The notes under the pieces: model-generated
What the model was told of the DNA's origin: nothing
The model's input: the letters and a program-made list of their open reading frames with translations, nothing else
The model's database searches: none
Shown here: positions 1-7,788 of the stretch, piece after piece
Numbering within the stretch: the stretch's first letter is position 1
How the letters are laid out: the number at the start of each line of letters is the position of its first letter
NCBI GenBank assembly: GCA_026991225.1
Contig: JALXCB010000184.1
Span: 1 to 34,396, forward strand
Direction of reading: 5' to 3'
Origin: Anaerolineae bacterium
Lineage (GTDB): Bacteria > Chloroflexota > Anaerolineae > J102
Length of the DNA: 34,396 bases
Translations under genes and position numbers: made by a program

Positions 1-2266
1 GTGTGGGGGTGGACGTGGGGGTGGGCGTGGGCGGCGGCCAATCCTGCAACACGACGGGCAGATAGAGCATGCACCGATAGCCAAACTGCTGGTGGGTCGT
101 CTGGGCGTAAATCACGTCATCCGTCTGAGGATTCGCGGTGGTGGCGCCACAGCCATTGGCCAGAGCCAGGGTGGTGGTGTAAGTCCCCACCGGCAGATTC
201 TCCCACAAAACGTCGCCGTTGGGATCGGTGACGCCCACGCCCGTTTCGCCATATGCGTTGAGGTAATTCAAGCTGAAGCCAGGCTGATCGGGCTCGCCGG
301 GCCCCTGCACGCCATCGCCATTGATATCCCAGAACACGTGCGGGGAGAGCGCGCCCAGGCGACGATTGGCGAAGGTGACCGTGCGGGTCATGGCGTATTC
401 CAGCGTCGTTCGCACGATCTGATCGGACCCGGCTGCGGAATGTGGCGGCAATTCCTCAGTCACGGTGTAAACTCCTATCGGGCGGAGGAGGAACGCGCAT
501 TCGCCATTTGCGTCGGTGATGCAGGCGTCCACATCACCGAATTCATTGGTGACCGTAATGGTGACGCCGGGCCAGAGGGGCTCGCCTGCATCCCGCACGC
601 CATTGCCATTGATATCCTCGAATTTGATGACTTCGAGATCGCCCAGGCGGCGATTGGGAATGATGACCTCGCCCATGCCGCTGGGAGGCACGGTGGTGGT
701 GAAGGTCGTGCCAGCGACGCCTTCGGAGTAGGGAGGCAGGGTCTCGGTGACGGTGTAGACGCCCCGCGGGAGATCGAGGAGGAGGCATTCGCCGTTGGCA
801 TCCGTGGTGCAGGTGTAGACGTCGCCATAGGCGTTGGTGATGGTCATAGGCACGCCGGACCAGGCAGGCTCGCCCGCATCCCGCGCGCCGCTGCCATTGA
901 CGTCCTCGAATTTGATGATCTTCAGGAAGCCCAGTCTGCGGTTGGGGAAGGTGACCGTGACGGTGGCGGCAGGCTGGACTGTGGCGGTGTACGTATCGCT
1001 GCTGGTGGGGGTGCTGTTGGGTGGGAGAATCTCGGTGACGGTGTAGCGCCCTTCGGGCACAAGCTCGAAGAGGCATTCGCCATTTTGGTCCGTGGTGCAG
1101 CTATCCGTGTCGCCGTACTCGTTCTCGTAGACGACGTTCACGCCCGACCAGAAACCCTCGCCAGGGTCCTGAACGCCGTTGCCGTTGATATCCTCGAACT
1201 TGACGACAGCCAGATTGCCCAGCCCCTGATTGCCAAAGATGACCGTACTGGTCACGTTGGACGTCACCACCACAGTTTGCACGCCCGGCGTCGTGAGGCG
1301 ATAGTTGGCTGGCTCTGTCTCCGTAATCGTCCAGGTTCCCACGCAAAGATCGGGCCATTGCACCGCGCCGTCGTCGTCCGAAGCGCCGGTGCGCGTCATG
1401 CCGCAGGGCGCACTGGCGTCGAAGCGCACGCCTCTGAGTGGGCCTTCGCCCGGATCGCGCACGCCGTTGCCGTTGCGATCGTGGAACTTGAGCACTTCGA
1501 TGCCGCCGGGAATGAGCGCATTCCCGAACAGCACCGTAGTCGTCGTATCTTCGGACACGGTGACCGCGCGCTCGTGGGGCGTCGTGGGAATCCTGCCATC
1601 CGGAACGACCTCGATCACCGTGTAATCGCTGGCCGCTCCCAACTGCGGATACACGATTTCCCCGGCGCTGTTGGTCTGAGTCAGCAGAAGGGTGTCGGTG
1701 AAAGGAGGGGGAAATCGCAGCCGGAAGATGACGCCGGGCACAGTTGGTTCGCCCGGATCGCGCACGCCATTCAAGTTGAGATCATCGTATTTGACGATTC
1801 GCAACGCCCCAGTCTTGTCGCTGACGAAAAAGGTCACATAAGCGCCGATAGCTTCCCCCGAACCGGACGTGTAATCCACTTTGGCGATATATTTTTCAAA
1901 GGGGACATGGGGAGGAACGGTGTAAGTAACCGGCAGCGTGTAAACATAGGTGTAGGGCCCGAACAATCCCGGCTGGGAGGCGTACGTCTCCTGAACGATG
2001 ACATCATTGTCCTGGTTGATGATGGTGAACACCGTCTCCATGGGCGGTTGCTGGGTGTCGGGGGTAATCACCCAGGTGATATACTCCTGTTCTCCAGGTC
2101 GGATAGCCACCGAAGGGCCCGGAATCACCGACATATTTATGACAGAGTTCGGTCTGGCCAGGCTTACATAGCCAATCCCGAGCAAAATCGCCATCATCCC
2201 AAATGTCAGCAACATGCGCCCAAGGGTTCGAAAGCGGAAAGACCTGTTTGAATTTGGGGGAAGCAT
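1..2266 (-). CDS. Secreted multi-domain protein with six SdrD-B/Cna-B-like repeats (C-terminus beyond left edge)
   Basis: 755 codons are visible, open through the left edge. The start ATG at 2266 follows AGGAGGG at about 8 bp. Residues 17-37 form a hydrophobic signal or anchor. Residues 40-150 are a beta-rich domain without assignment. Six repeats of about 95 residues follow (about 153-250, 255-347, 350-443, 446-540, 543-636, 640-735). Each opens with a D-x-N-G-N-G-V-x-D-P/A-G-E motif typical of SdrD-B/prealbumin-like domains, where such Asp/Asn loops bind Ca2+. Each closes with YTVTE and FxNRRLG. Paired cysteines in repeats 3-5 (CTTD..GEC) may form disulfides. After the repeats come YLPVV and a Pro-Thr linker (PPPTPTPT), common in Chloroflexota surface proteins, so further domains probably lie off-window. 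Role inferred: cell-surface adhesin or stalk. A long open frame on the opposite strand is a shadow. Confidence 0.88.
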   Translation of the reverse strand, partial: MLPPNSNRSFRFRTLGRMLLTFGMMAILLGIGYVSLARPNSVINMSVIPGPSVAIRPGEQEYITWVITPDTQQPPMETVFTIINQDNDVIVQETYASQPGLFGPYTYVYTLPVTYTVPPHVPFEKYIAKVDYTSGSGEAIGAYVTFFVSDKTGALRIVKYDDLNLNGVRDPGEPTVPGVIFRLRFPPPFTDTLLLTQTNSAGEIVYPQLGAASDYTVIEVVPDGRIPTTPHERAVTVSEDTTTTVLFGNALIPGGIEVLKFHDRNGNGVRDPGEGPLRGVRFDASAPCGMTRTGASDDDGAVQWPDLCVGTWTITETEPANYRLTTPGVQTVVVTSNVTSTVIFGNQGLGNLAVVKFEDINGNGVQDPGEGFWSGVNVVYENEYGDTDSCTTDQNGECLFELVPEGRYTVTEILPPNSTPTSSDTYTATVQPAATVTVTFPNRRLGFLKIIKFEDVNGSGARDAGEPAWSGVPMTITNAYGDVYTCTTDANGECLLLDLPRGVYTVTETLPPYSEGVAGTTFTTTVPPSGMGEVIIPNRRLGDLEVIKFEDINGNGVRDAGEPLWPGVTITVTNEFGDVDACITDANGECAFLLRPIGVYTVTEELPPHSAAGSDQIVRTTLEYAMTRTVTFANRRLGALSPHVFWDINGDGVQGPGEPDQPGFSLNYLNAYGETGVGVTDPNGDVLWENLPVGTYTTTLALANGCGATTANPQTDDVIYAQTTHQQFGYRCMLYLPVVLQDWPPPTPTPTSTPT

Positions 2267-2428
2267 CGGACAGCCCTCCTGTTGGGGAAATGAAAAGGCG
2301 TGAAAATAGCAATATGTCACAGAACGCCACAAACGTCAACGCGACGCCGGGGGACGCGGCGTCCGCGATAAAATTCCTTTCAAGAGAAGACGGGAAAGCC
2401 GTCAAAAAGTTGCTGTCAAAAACGCGCT

Positions 2429-2611
2429 TCAGGCCCGGGCCGCGGCCCGGGCGCCTGTCTGCACCCGCCAAAGCGCCGCATAAAGCCCGTCCGCGACCAG
2501 GAGTTCATCGTGTGCGCCCTGCCCCACAATGCGCCCGCGGTCGATGACGAAAATGCGATGCGCATTCCGCACGGTAGACAGGCAGGGGATGGATACGGGG
2601 GAAGAAGTCAT
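2429..2611 (-). pseudogene. Relic of an ABC exporter ATPase C-terminus
   Basis: 60 codons. From about codon 10 the translation reads LSTVRNAHRIFVIDRGRI, then VGQGAHDEL and GLYAALWRVQTG. This is the end of the nucleotide-binding domain of an MsbA/LmrA-type ABC exporter: the H-loop region, the D-R-G-R-I-V-x-x-G strand and the last helix. The H-loop His is replaced by the junction sequence, and the Walker A, signature and Walker B regions and membrane domain are all absent upstream, where the glycosyltransferase gene now begins. A TGC-TATACT element 6 nt before the ATG at 2611 could still drive a leaderless transcript. I read it as a deletion remnant; a functional 60-residue protein is unlikely. 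Confidence 0.75.
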
Positions 2612-2617
2612 GATGAG

Positions 2618-2626
2618 AGTATAGCA
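2618..2626 (-). promoter_or_regulatory. Extended -10 (TGC-TATACT), leaderless geometry
   Basis: On the minus strand TGC-TATACT is followed by six bases and then the ATG at 2611. The same TGN-TANNNT-N6-ATG arrangement precedes the genes at 2655, 11460 and 30445. No clear -35 hexamer is seen. Confidence 0.45.
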
Positions 2627-2639
2627 AATCCTGAATCGA

Positions 2640-2648
2640 TGATAAAAT
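2640..2648 (+). promoter_or_regulatory. Extended -10 (TGA-TAAAAT), leaderless geometry
   Basis: TGA-TAAAAT lies six bases before the glycosyltransferase ATG at 2655, so transcription would start at or next to the A of the start codon. No Shine-Dalgarno sequence lies between them. It is divergent from and overlaps the region of the minus-strand -10 at 2618-2626. Confidence 0.5.
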
Positions 2649-2654
2649 GCAGCC

Positions 2655-3776
2655 ATGCACGTCGTTATGATCTCGAAAGCCTGCATCGTGGGCGCGTATC
2701 AGAAAAAGCTGGAGGAGCTGGCCCGATTGCCCGACATCCACCTCACGGTCCTCGTTCCTCCGAGCTGGAAGGATGACCGGGGCGAGCAGCCGTTGGAACG
2801 CGTCTTCACCGAAGGGTATGACCTGCGGGTGACGCCCATCGCTTTCAACGGACGCTTTCACTTCCACTATTACCCCCATCTGGCCGCGGAGCTGGACGCG
2901 TTGCAGCCTGATCTCCTGCACATCGATGAAGAGCCCTACAACCTGGCCACATGGCTGGCCATGCGCCAGGCCGTGCGCCGCCGCATCCCCGCCATCTTCT
3001 TCACCTGGCAGAATCTGAACCGAGCGTATCCTCCGCCCTTCCGCTGGTGGGAGCGCTACAATTATCGCCATGCGGCCTATGTCATCGCCGGCAATCACGA
3101 CGCCGCGGACGTGTTGCGGACCAAAGGCTACGCGGGCCCCATCGCCATCATCCCCCAGTTCGGCGTCGACCCCGACCTGTTCGCCCCGCCCTCGCAGCCG
3201 CGCTCAACCGACCGCCCTTTCGTCATCGGTTACGCGGGCGGACTGGTGCAAGCCAAAGGCGTGGACGTGTTGCTGCGGGCCTGCGCTCGACTGCCCCAGC
3301 CGTGGGAGCTGCATCTGGCCGGAACCGGGCCCGAGGAGGCCAGCCTGCGAGAACTCGCCGCATCGCTGGGGATCAGCGATCATGTGCGCTGGATGGGCAA
3401 ACTGCCCTCCCTGGCCATGCCCGATTTCCTCCGATCCCTGGACGTCCTCGTCCTCCCCTCCCGCACCATGCCCAACTGGAAGGAACAATTCGGACGGGTG
3501 TTGGTGGAGGCCATGAGCTGCGAGACGCCCGTCATCGGCTCGGACAGCGGCGAGATCCCCCACGTCATCGCTGACGCGGGCCTTGTCTTCCCCGAAAATG
3601 ACAGCGACGCCCTGGCCGCCCTTCTCCTCCGCCTGGCTGCGGATGTAACCTTGCGAAAGGCGCTGGGCAGGCGCGGGCGTCAACGCGTGCTGCAAAATTT
3701 CACCCAGGCGCAGGTCGCCCGGGCGACGGGTGAGGTGTATTGGACTGCTTTGAACGTAGATTTGGGAAACCGGTAG
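2655..3776 (+). CDS. GT4-family glycosyltransferase
   Basis: 373 residues, the usual length of a GT-B fold retaining glycosyltransferase of family GT4. The N-terminal acceptor domain (about 1-165) begins with the strand HVVMIS. The C-terminal nucleotide-sugar domain (about 187-365) has IGYAGGLVQAKGVDVLL, where K201 would contact the diphosphate, then LHLAGTGPE and the E-x7-E motif (E277 and E285, in EQFGRVLVEA), followed by TPVIGSDSGEIP. It probably transfers a sugar from an NDP-sugar to a glycan or lipid at the cytoplasmic face of the membrane. Donor and acceptor cannot be told. The gene stands alone and is convergent with the Trm112-like gene 13 bp downstream. It appears leaderless (see 2640-2648). 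Confidence 0.9.
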   Translation: MHVVMISKACIVGAYQKKLEELARLPDIHLTVLVPPSWKDDRGEQPLERVFTEGYDLRVTPIAFNGRFHFHYYPHLAAELDALQPDLLHIDEEPYNLATWLAMRQAVRRRIPAIFFTWQNLNRAYPPPFRWWERYNYRHAAYVIAGNHDAADVLRTKGYAGPIAIIPQFGVDPDLFAPPSQPRSTDRPFVIGYAGGLVQAKGVDVLLRACARLPQPWELHLAGTGPEEASLRELAASLGISDHVRWMGKLPSLAMPDFLRSLDVLVLPSRTMPNWKEQFGRVLVEAMSCETPVIGSDSGEIPHVIADAGLVFPENDSDALAALLLRLAADVTLRKALGRRGRQRVLQNFTQAQVARATGEVYWTALNVDLGNR

Positions 3777-3789
3777 ACCAGTTTAACAA

Positions 3790-4023
3790 TCACACCACCG
3801 GTTCGGGCGGCGTATCGGGCAGGGATTCCACGGGCGCGTTTTGCCAGCGGTCGCCCTCCTCGATGAGCATGACCGGGATCTCGTCGATGATGGGGTATTT
3901 GCGACCGCAGGTCTGGCAAACCAGCCACACATCTTTGACCAGCTCCAGATGACCCGCGTCGTCGTCTTCCTGCACGCAAGCAGGGCAACGTAGAATTTCC
4001 AGCAGTTCGGGAGAGATGCTCAT
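3790..4023 (-). CDS. Trm112-like zinc-ribbon protein
   Basis: 77 residues from the ATG at 4023, chosen because GAGGT lies 7 bp upstream and because homology begins at once with MSISPELLEILRCPAC. A longer frame upstream has no homology. The sequence has the Trm112/UPF0434 pattern: ELLEILRCPAC near the N-terminus, a second pair in VCQTCGRKYPI, then DEIPVML. The four cysteines make a zinc-ribbon. In eukaryotes and archaea Trm112 binds and activates SAM methyltransferases; small bacterial homologues are widespread and their partner here is unknown. An acidic Pro-rich C-terminal tail (PDTPPEPVV) follows the domain. No methyltransferase adjoins it. Confidence 0.85.
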   Translation of the reverse strand: MSISPELLEILRCPACVQEDDDAGHLELVKDVWLVCQTCGRKYPIIDEIPVMLIEEGDRWQNAPVESLPDTPPEPVV

Positions 4024-4204
4024 GGATGGACCTCGTTTGTCTTTTTGGGATGATGATGATGAGAGCGCCGCAGGGCAAGTATAACCCAGAGCGGTCGGGC
4101 CGCCAAAACTTGCTGGCGAGAATCCGAATCTTTGGGGACGATCGTCTCGCGTCGATCGAGCTGAAGCGTGCCGGTTCGGGTGAATCCACCCGTCGTCAGA
4201 GGAG
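4024..4204. other. Short intergenic region, no gene seen
   Basis: Separates the minus-strand Trm112-like gene from the plus-strand PhaR-like gene. It holds a GAT/GAT-rich stretch near 4047-4065. I see no conserved reading frame. Confidence 0.5.
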
Positions 4205-4210
4205 ATGAAG

Positions 4211-4240
4211 TTGACACAACGCGGCATGAATGCCTATAAT
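4211..4240 (+). promoter_or_regulatory. Consensus sigma70 promoter TTGACA-N18-TATAAT
   Basis: Perfect -35 TTGACA (4211-4216) and -10 TATAAT (4235-4240) with an 18-bp spacer. Predicted start near 4247, giving a leader of about 33 nt with AAAGGA before the ATG at 4280. It is the strongest promoter match in the window and shows that the in-frame ATG at 4205 is not the start. Confidence 0.8.
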
Positions 4241-4279
4241 GAGGCTACCATCCCGCGCTTTGGAAAGGAACCGGGTCTC

Positions 4280-4939
4280 ATGCGAACGATTAAACGTTAT
4301 CCCAACCGTAAACTCTACGATCTGTCCAGCAAGCGCTATGTCACGTTGGATGACATCGCCTTGATGATTCAGGACGGCGAAGACATCCAGGTCATCGATC
4401 ACGAATCGGGGGAAGACCTGACCAGCATCACCCTCTCGCAGATCATCTTCGAACGGGAGAAGAAACGTTCGGGCTTCTTGCCCAAATCCATCCTCACCGC
4501 GCTCATTCGCACCAGCAGCGCGCCCTTCGACTACCTCAAGAAGTCGGTGACGTCCTCCATCAACGCGCTTCACCTCCTGGAAGAGGAGATCGACCATCGC
4601 ATCGACGCCCTGGTTTCCAAGGGCGAGCTGGCCCAGGAGGAAGCGGAGCGCCTGCGCAAGGAGCTCTATGGCGGCGCGACGGCCACGGCCAAAGGTCTGC
4701 TGCCCGACATCAAGCTCGATTCCGCCCTCAACAAGCTCAACGTCCCCACCCACGAGGATATCAAAGCGCTGGAAAGCCAGGTGGAGAAGCTGATGGCCAG
4801 CGTGGATAAGCTGTTGGAGGTGACGGAAAGCCTGCCGGAGGCAGCGGCCCGAGCAGAGGAGACGGCGACGCCTGAAGCGCCTTCCGCGTTGGAGGAAGCC
4901 GCCCAGCGGGACGACGCGCCCGAGTCAGACGCCGCGTAA
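4280..4939 (+). CDS. PhaR-like polyhydroxyalkanoate synthesis regulator
   Basis: 219 residues. Residues 1-60 match the PHB/PHA accumulation regulator DNA-binding domain of PhaR (MRTIKRYPNRKLYD, RYVTLDDIA, VIDHESGEDLTSITLSQII). The rest (about 75-219) is helical and coiled-coil-like with Glu/Lys heptads, as in phasin-type tails, ending in an acidic Ala/Glu/Asp-rich segment. In known systems PhaR binds both DNA and PHA granules and releases phasin and synthase genes when polymer is present. The start at 4280 fits AAAGGA spacing and lies downstream of the promoter at 4211. The patatin gene follows after 8 bp, so the two are probably one operon. No phaC is in the window, so PHA itself is unproven and the target could be another lipid-body system. 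Confidence 0.85.
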   Translation: MRTIKRYPNRKLYDLSSKRYVTLDDIALMIQDGEDIQVIDHESGEDLTSITLSQIIFEREKKRSGFLPKSILTALIRTSSAPFDYLKKSVTSSINALHLLEEEIDHRIDALVSKGELAQEEAERLRKELYGGATATAKGLLPDIKLDSALNKLNVPTHEDIKALESQVEKLMASVDKLLEVTESLPEAAARAEETATPEAPSALEEAAQRDDAPESDAA

Positions 4940-4947
4940 ACGCAATC

Positions 4948-6306
4948 ATGTCCATCATCACCGGTTATCAACCCGAATTCATCGAAAAACTGGAGCGGAT
5001 CGAATCATCGAAGACCGCCATCGTGCTGGCGGGCGGGGGCTTGACGGGCGCGGTCTATGAGGTGGGCGCGTTGCGGGCCATCGACGCCATGCTCGTCGAC
5101 CGCAGCGTCAACGATTTCGATATCGTCGTGGGCACCAGCGCCGGCGCGTTGGTGGGCAGCATGTTGGCCCGTGGCGTCACCCCCGCCGAGATGATGAGGG
5201 TGCTGGATGGATCGTCGGCCAGTGCCTCGCGCATTTTGCCCAGCCATCTCTTCTCACTGAACACGCAAGAGTTCTTGCGCAAGGGCTTGCGCTTTCCCAT
5301 CACGGTCAAGAACGCCATCAGCCACTATCTGCGCCATCGCAACGACATGAATGTAGCCGACATCCTCTGGTCGCTGACGGAAGCGCTGCCCTCGGGCCTG
5401 TACGACAACCGCGCACTGGAGGAGTTCGTGCGCACGGTGTGGAAGGAGTATGGGCTGAGCGATGATTTTCGGGATGTGCAGCGGGAGTTGTATGTCATCG
5501 CCACCGACCTGGACACGGGCAAACGAGTGGTCTTTGGCGCGCCCGGCTGGCGGCATGTCCCTATCAGCAAGGCGGTGGCCGCGTCCAGCGCCGTGCCCCT
5601 GCTCTACCGGCCCGTGCGCATCGACGATCAGGAATTCATCGACGGCGCGGTGCGGGGTAACGCCAGCCTGGATATCGCCATCGAGGCGGGCGCCCGGCTC
5701 ATCGTCTGCATCAACCCGCTGGTCCCCATCGATAACAGCCGCAAGCAGGCGATTCCCCTGCTGGGCGAGGATGGCCGCTTCATCAGCGAGAAGGGCGCGC
5801 AGGCTGTGCTCTCTCAGTTCATGCGCATCTCCCTGCGCAGCGGACTCGCCTACCACATCAAACAACTGCGCCGCCGCTACCCCGATATCGACATCATCCT
5901 CATCGAACCCCGGCGGGATGATTTCGCCATGGCGTTTTACAACATCATGCGCTACTCCGCCCGCGTCACCATCGCCCAGCATGGTTACGAATCAGTCACC
6001 ATCGATCTGGAGAACCAGTACCGCGAGCTGAAGGCTATCCTCGCCCGCCACGGCATCCCCATCACCCGCCGCCTGGTGGCCGAGGAGCTGGAAGCCATGC
6101 GCGAGGCGAATTACGATATCGAGGTGGTGCGCAAGACCCTGGAGAAGAGCGAGCGGCGGCTGCGCTTCCGTCGCAAACAGCGGCAGCCGCAACAGCTCTC
6201 GCCCGCGCAGCCCACGGAGAACCTGCGCGACGCCCTGGCCCAACTGGAATACTCCCTGGCTTCCTTGCAAGAGCGGGTGGAGGGGAGAGAGATCAGTAAT
6301 CAGTAA
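4948..6306 (+). CDS. Patatin-like phospholipase / acyl hydrolase
   Basis: 452 residues with the Ser-Asp dyad of the patatin family: oxyanion loop GGGLTG (29-34), nucleophile elbow GTSAG (62-66, Ser64) and DGA with Asp232. It probably hydrolyses acyl esters of lipids; the fold also occurs in some intracellular PHA depolymerases. The C-terminal part (about 360-452) is helical and rich in Arg/Lys/Gln. There is no signal peptide, so it should be cytoplasmic or membrane-peripheral. It starts 8 bp after the PhaR-like gene and appears co-transcribed. The last residues, ISNQ and stop, are encoded by a repeated AGTAATC word (6292-6320), so the natural C-terminus may have been replaced by an inserted repeat. 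Confidence 0.9.
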   Translation: MSIITGYQPEFIEKLERIESSKTAIVLAGGGLTGAVYEVGALRAIDAMLVDRSVNDFDIVVGTSAGALVGSMLARGVTPAEMMRVLDGSSASASRILPSHLFSLNTQEFLRKGLRFPITVKNAISHYLRHRNDMNVADILWSLTEALPSGLYDNRALEEFVRTVWKEYGLSDDFRDVQRELYVIATDLDTGKRVVFGAPGWRHVPISKAVAASSAVPLLYRPVRIDDQEFIDGAVRGNASLDIAIEAGARLIVCINPLVPIDNSRKQAIPLLGEDGRFISEKGAQAVLSQFMRISLRSGLAYHIKQLRRRYPDIDIILIEPRRDDFAMAFYNIMRYSARVTIAQHGYESVTIDLENQYRELKAILARHGIPITRRLVAEELEAMREANYDIEVVRKTLEKSERRLRFRRKQRQPQQLSPAQPTENLRDALAQLEYSLASLQERVEGREISNQ

Positions 6307-6320
6307 TCAGTGTTCAGTGA
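6292..6320. repeat. Tandem 7-8 bp word repeat (AATCAGT-type)
   Basis: ATCAGTA-ATCAGTA-ATCAGTG-TTCAGTGA. It overlaps the end of the patatin gene and supplies its stop codon TAA at 6304-6306. The same word family recurs at 11344-11430 (CAGTGTGCAGTG and ACTGAATACTGA). Confidence 0.75.
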
Positions 6321-6358
6321 GGTGGGCGCGGGAAGCTGATTTCGTCAAACGTCAACGC

Positions 6359-6555
6359 TGGTTGGCTGACAAAAGTCTGTGGTCTTTTCCTTCGGCCGCA
6401 TGGCCCTTCCAACCTCCAGTTCTGCAAAACTTTCCCCAAGAGACCATGTGCCCCCTCCCCTGAAAACGAACGGAGCGAGTATCGGGGGAGGGGGCAGGAG
6501 TGGGGGCGGCGTTGGCGGATCGCCGCCTCTGCCGGTTTGTTTTGTAGCCTGCTTG
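6359..6555 (+). mobile_element. Degenerate copy of a MITE-like element
   Basis: The left end TGGTTGGCTGACAAAA (6359-6374) matches the terminal inverted repeat of the intact copy at 13248-13471. The next about 35 bases (GTCTGTGGTCTTTTCC onward) and the block 6420-6497 (TTCTGCAAAACTTTCCCCAA onward) are nearly identical to the reverse complement of that copy. The right end near 6540-6555 (TTTTGTAGCCTGCTT) is a poor terminal repeat. No coding capacity. Confidence 0.7.
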
Positions 6556-6643
6556 GGGTTTGCCAACATTATCGCTTCAGCGCCGGGCGGGCGTGGCCTC
6601 GGTTTCAGGGATGATGACCTTAGCAGTCGCCCGATTCATTTGC

Positions 6644-7639
6644 TTATTCATTCGCCCGGCGCCGTCGCCCGCCCCGACGTCGTTCACGGCGCTCGCGCTG
6701 GGGCGTAGAAGGCGGTGGGGGCGGCGCCGGCGGCAGTTCCAGCTTGATTTCGGGGATGGGCTTCGTGTGCAGGGCCTCGTTCATGGCCCGGATATGCTCG
6801 GGCGTGCTGCCACAGCAAGCGCCGATGATATCCACGCCCAACCCCGCCAGCTCCAGCGCCAGGTCGGCCATGACGTCGGGCGTGCCGTCGTAGTGGATAT
6901 GGCCGTGGTCGTAGTGGGGCAGCCCCGCGTTGCTCTGGGCGTAGACGTACACGCCCTCGGGCCGCACAGCCAGCATCTCGCGGATGACGCGGCGGATCTC
7001 GTCCGGGCCGTTGCCGCAGTTGGCGCCGATGATCTTCACGCCCATCGCGGCCAGCTCTTGCATGGCCTGGGCCGGGCTCACGCCCATCATCGTGTGATAG
7101 TTCGTGTCGAAGGTCATGGTCGTGGCGATGGGCAGGTCGCTGACGCGTTGACAGCCTTCCACCGCGGCCTTGACCTCGTTCAGGTCGCTCATGGTCTCGA
7201 TGAGGAAGAGATCGACGCCGCCGTCGGCCAGGGCTTTCGCCTGCTCCGCGAAAGCGTCGATAGCCGCCTCGTAGGTGAGCTCGCCCATGGGCTGCATGAG
7301 TTCGCCCGTGGGGCCCATGGACCCGGCCACGAAGATGTCGTCGCCCGCGACCTCGCGGGCCAGGCTCGCGCCTGCGTAGTTCAGCTCATACACCCGGTCT
7401 TGCAGGTTGTGCAGGGCCAGGCGGTAGCGCGTGCCGCCAAAGGTGTTGGTTTCGATGATTTGCGAGCCTGCATCCACGTAGCTTTGGTAGATTTTGCGGA
7501 TGATGTCGGGGCGCTCCACGTTCCACAGTTCGGGCGCGCCGCCTGTGGTCAGGCCCATCTGTTGCAGCATCGTGCCCATGGCGCCGTCGCCCAGCACGAA
7601 ACGGTTGGATTCGATGAATTTGAACAGATCTCTTTGCAT
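6644..7639 (-). CDS. Homocysteine S-methyltransferase family protein
   Basis: 331 residues: a single (beta/alpha)8 domain as in the N-terminal module of MetH, BHMT and MmuM. Zinc ligands are visible as C208 (GANCG) and C275-C276 (GACCGS). LGDGAMGTMLQ (16-26) and ETNTFGGTRYRL (63-74) are family motifs. It should move a methyl group from a methyl donor to homocysteine or another thiol, giving methionine. No corrinoid-binding or folate-binding domain is attached, so the donor (S-methylmethionine, betaine, or a separate corrinoid protein) is not settled. Residues about 302-331 are an extension of prolines followed by an Arg cluster (RERRERRRGGRRRR), not part of the fold. AAGGTG lies upstream of the ATG at 7639. 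Confidence 0.88.
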   Translation of the reverse strand: MQRDLFKFIESNRFVLGDGAMGTMLQQMGLTTGGAPELWNVERPDIIRKIYQSYVDAGSQIIETNTFGGTRYRLALHNLQDRVYELNYAGASLAREVAGDDIFVAGSMGPTGELMQPMGELTYEAAIDAFAEQAKALADGGVDLFLIETMSDLNEVKAAVEGCQRVSDLPIATTMTFDTNYHTMMGVSPAQAMQELAAMGVKIIGANCGNGPDEIRRVIREMLAVRPEGVYVYAQSNAGLPHYDHGHIHYDGTPDVMADLALELAGLGVDIIGACCGSTPEHIRAMNEALHTKPIPEIKLELPPAPPPPPSTPQRERRERRRGGRRRRANE

Positions 7640-7686
7640 GGTGGCACCTTATCAATGAAGCCTTTGCCGACTGGGCAAGAAAGTGT

Positions 7687-7761
7687 CTCACGCAAAGTCG
7701 CAGAGCCGCAAAGGAAAAAAGATGCAAAGAAAAGCTTAGCGCCTTAGCGACTTTGCGTGAG
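7687..7761. repeat. Word palindrome between two genes
   Basis: Perfect 15-bp inverted arms CTCACGCAAAGTCGC (7687-7701) and GCGACTTTGCGTGAG (7747-7761). Between them are further CGCAAAG/TTAGCG words. It fills most of the 149-bp gap between the two genes. Transcribed, it would fold into a long imperfect hairpin without a T-run. Confidence 0.8.
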
Positions 7762-7788
7762 GTATTCTTTTGGCTCTCGCTTGCCAGG

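Noticed and set aside
92-2251. 719-codon open frame on the plus strand
   Set aside because: It mirrors the minus-strand repeat protein, has no signal, no family motif and no ribosome site; the opposite strand gives a coherent six-repeat secreted protein with SD and signal.
4205-4279. Upstream in-frame start for the PhaR-like protein
   Set aside because: The consensus promoter lies inside this segment, and homology plus SD spacing begin at 4280.
6560-7747. Long plus-strand frame opposite the homocysteine methyltransferase
   Set aside because: Antisense shadow in GC-rich DNA; His/Gly/Asp-rich composition and no motifs.
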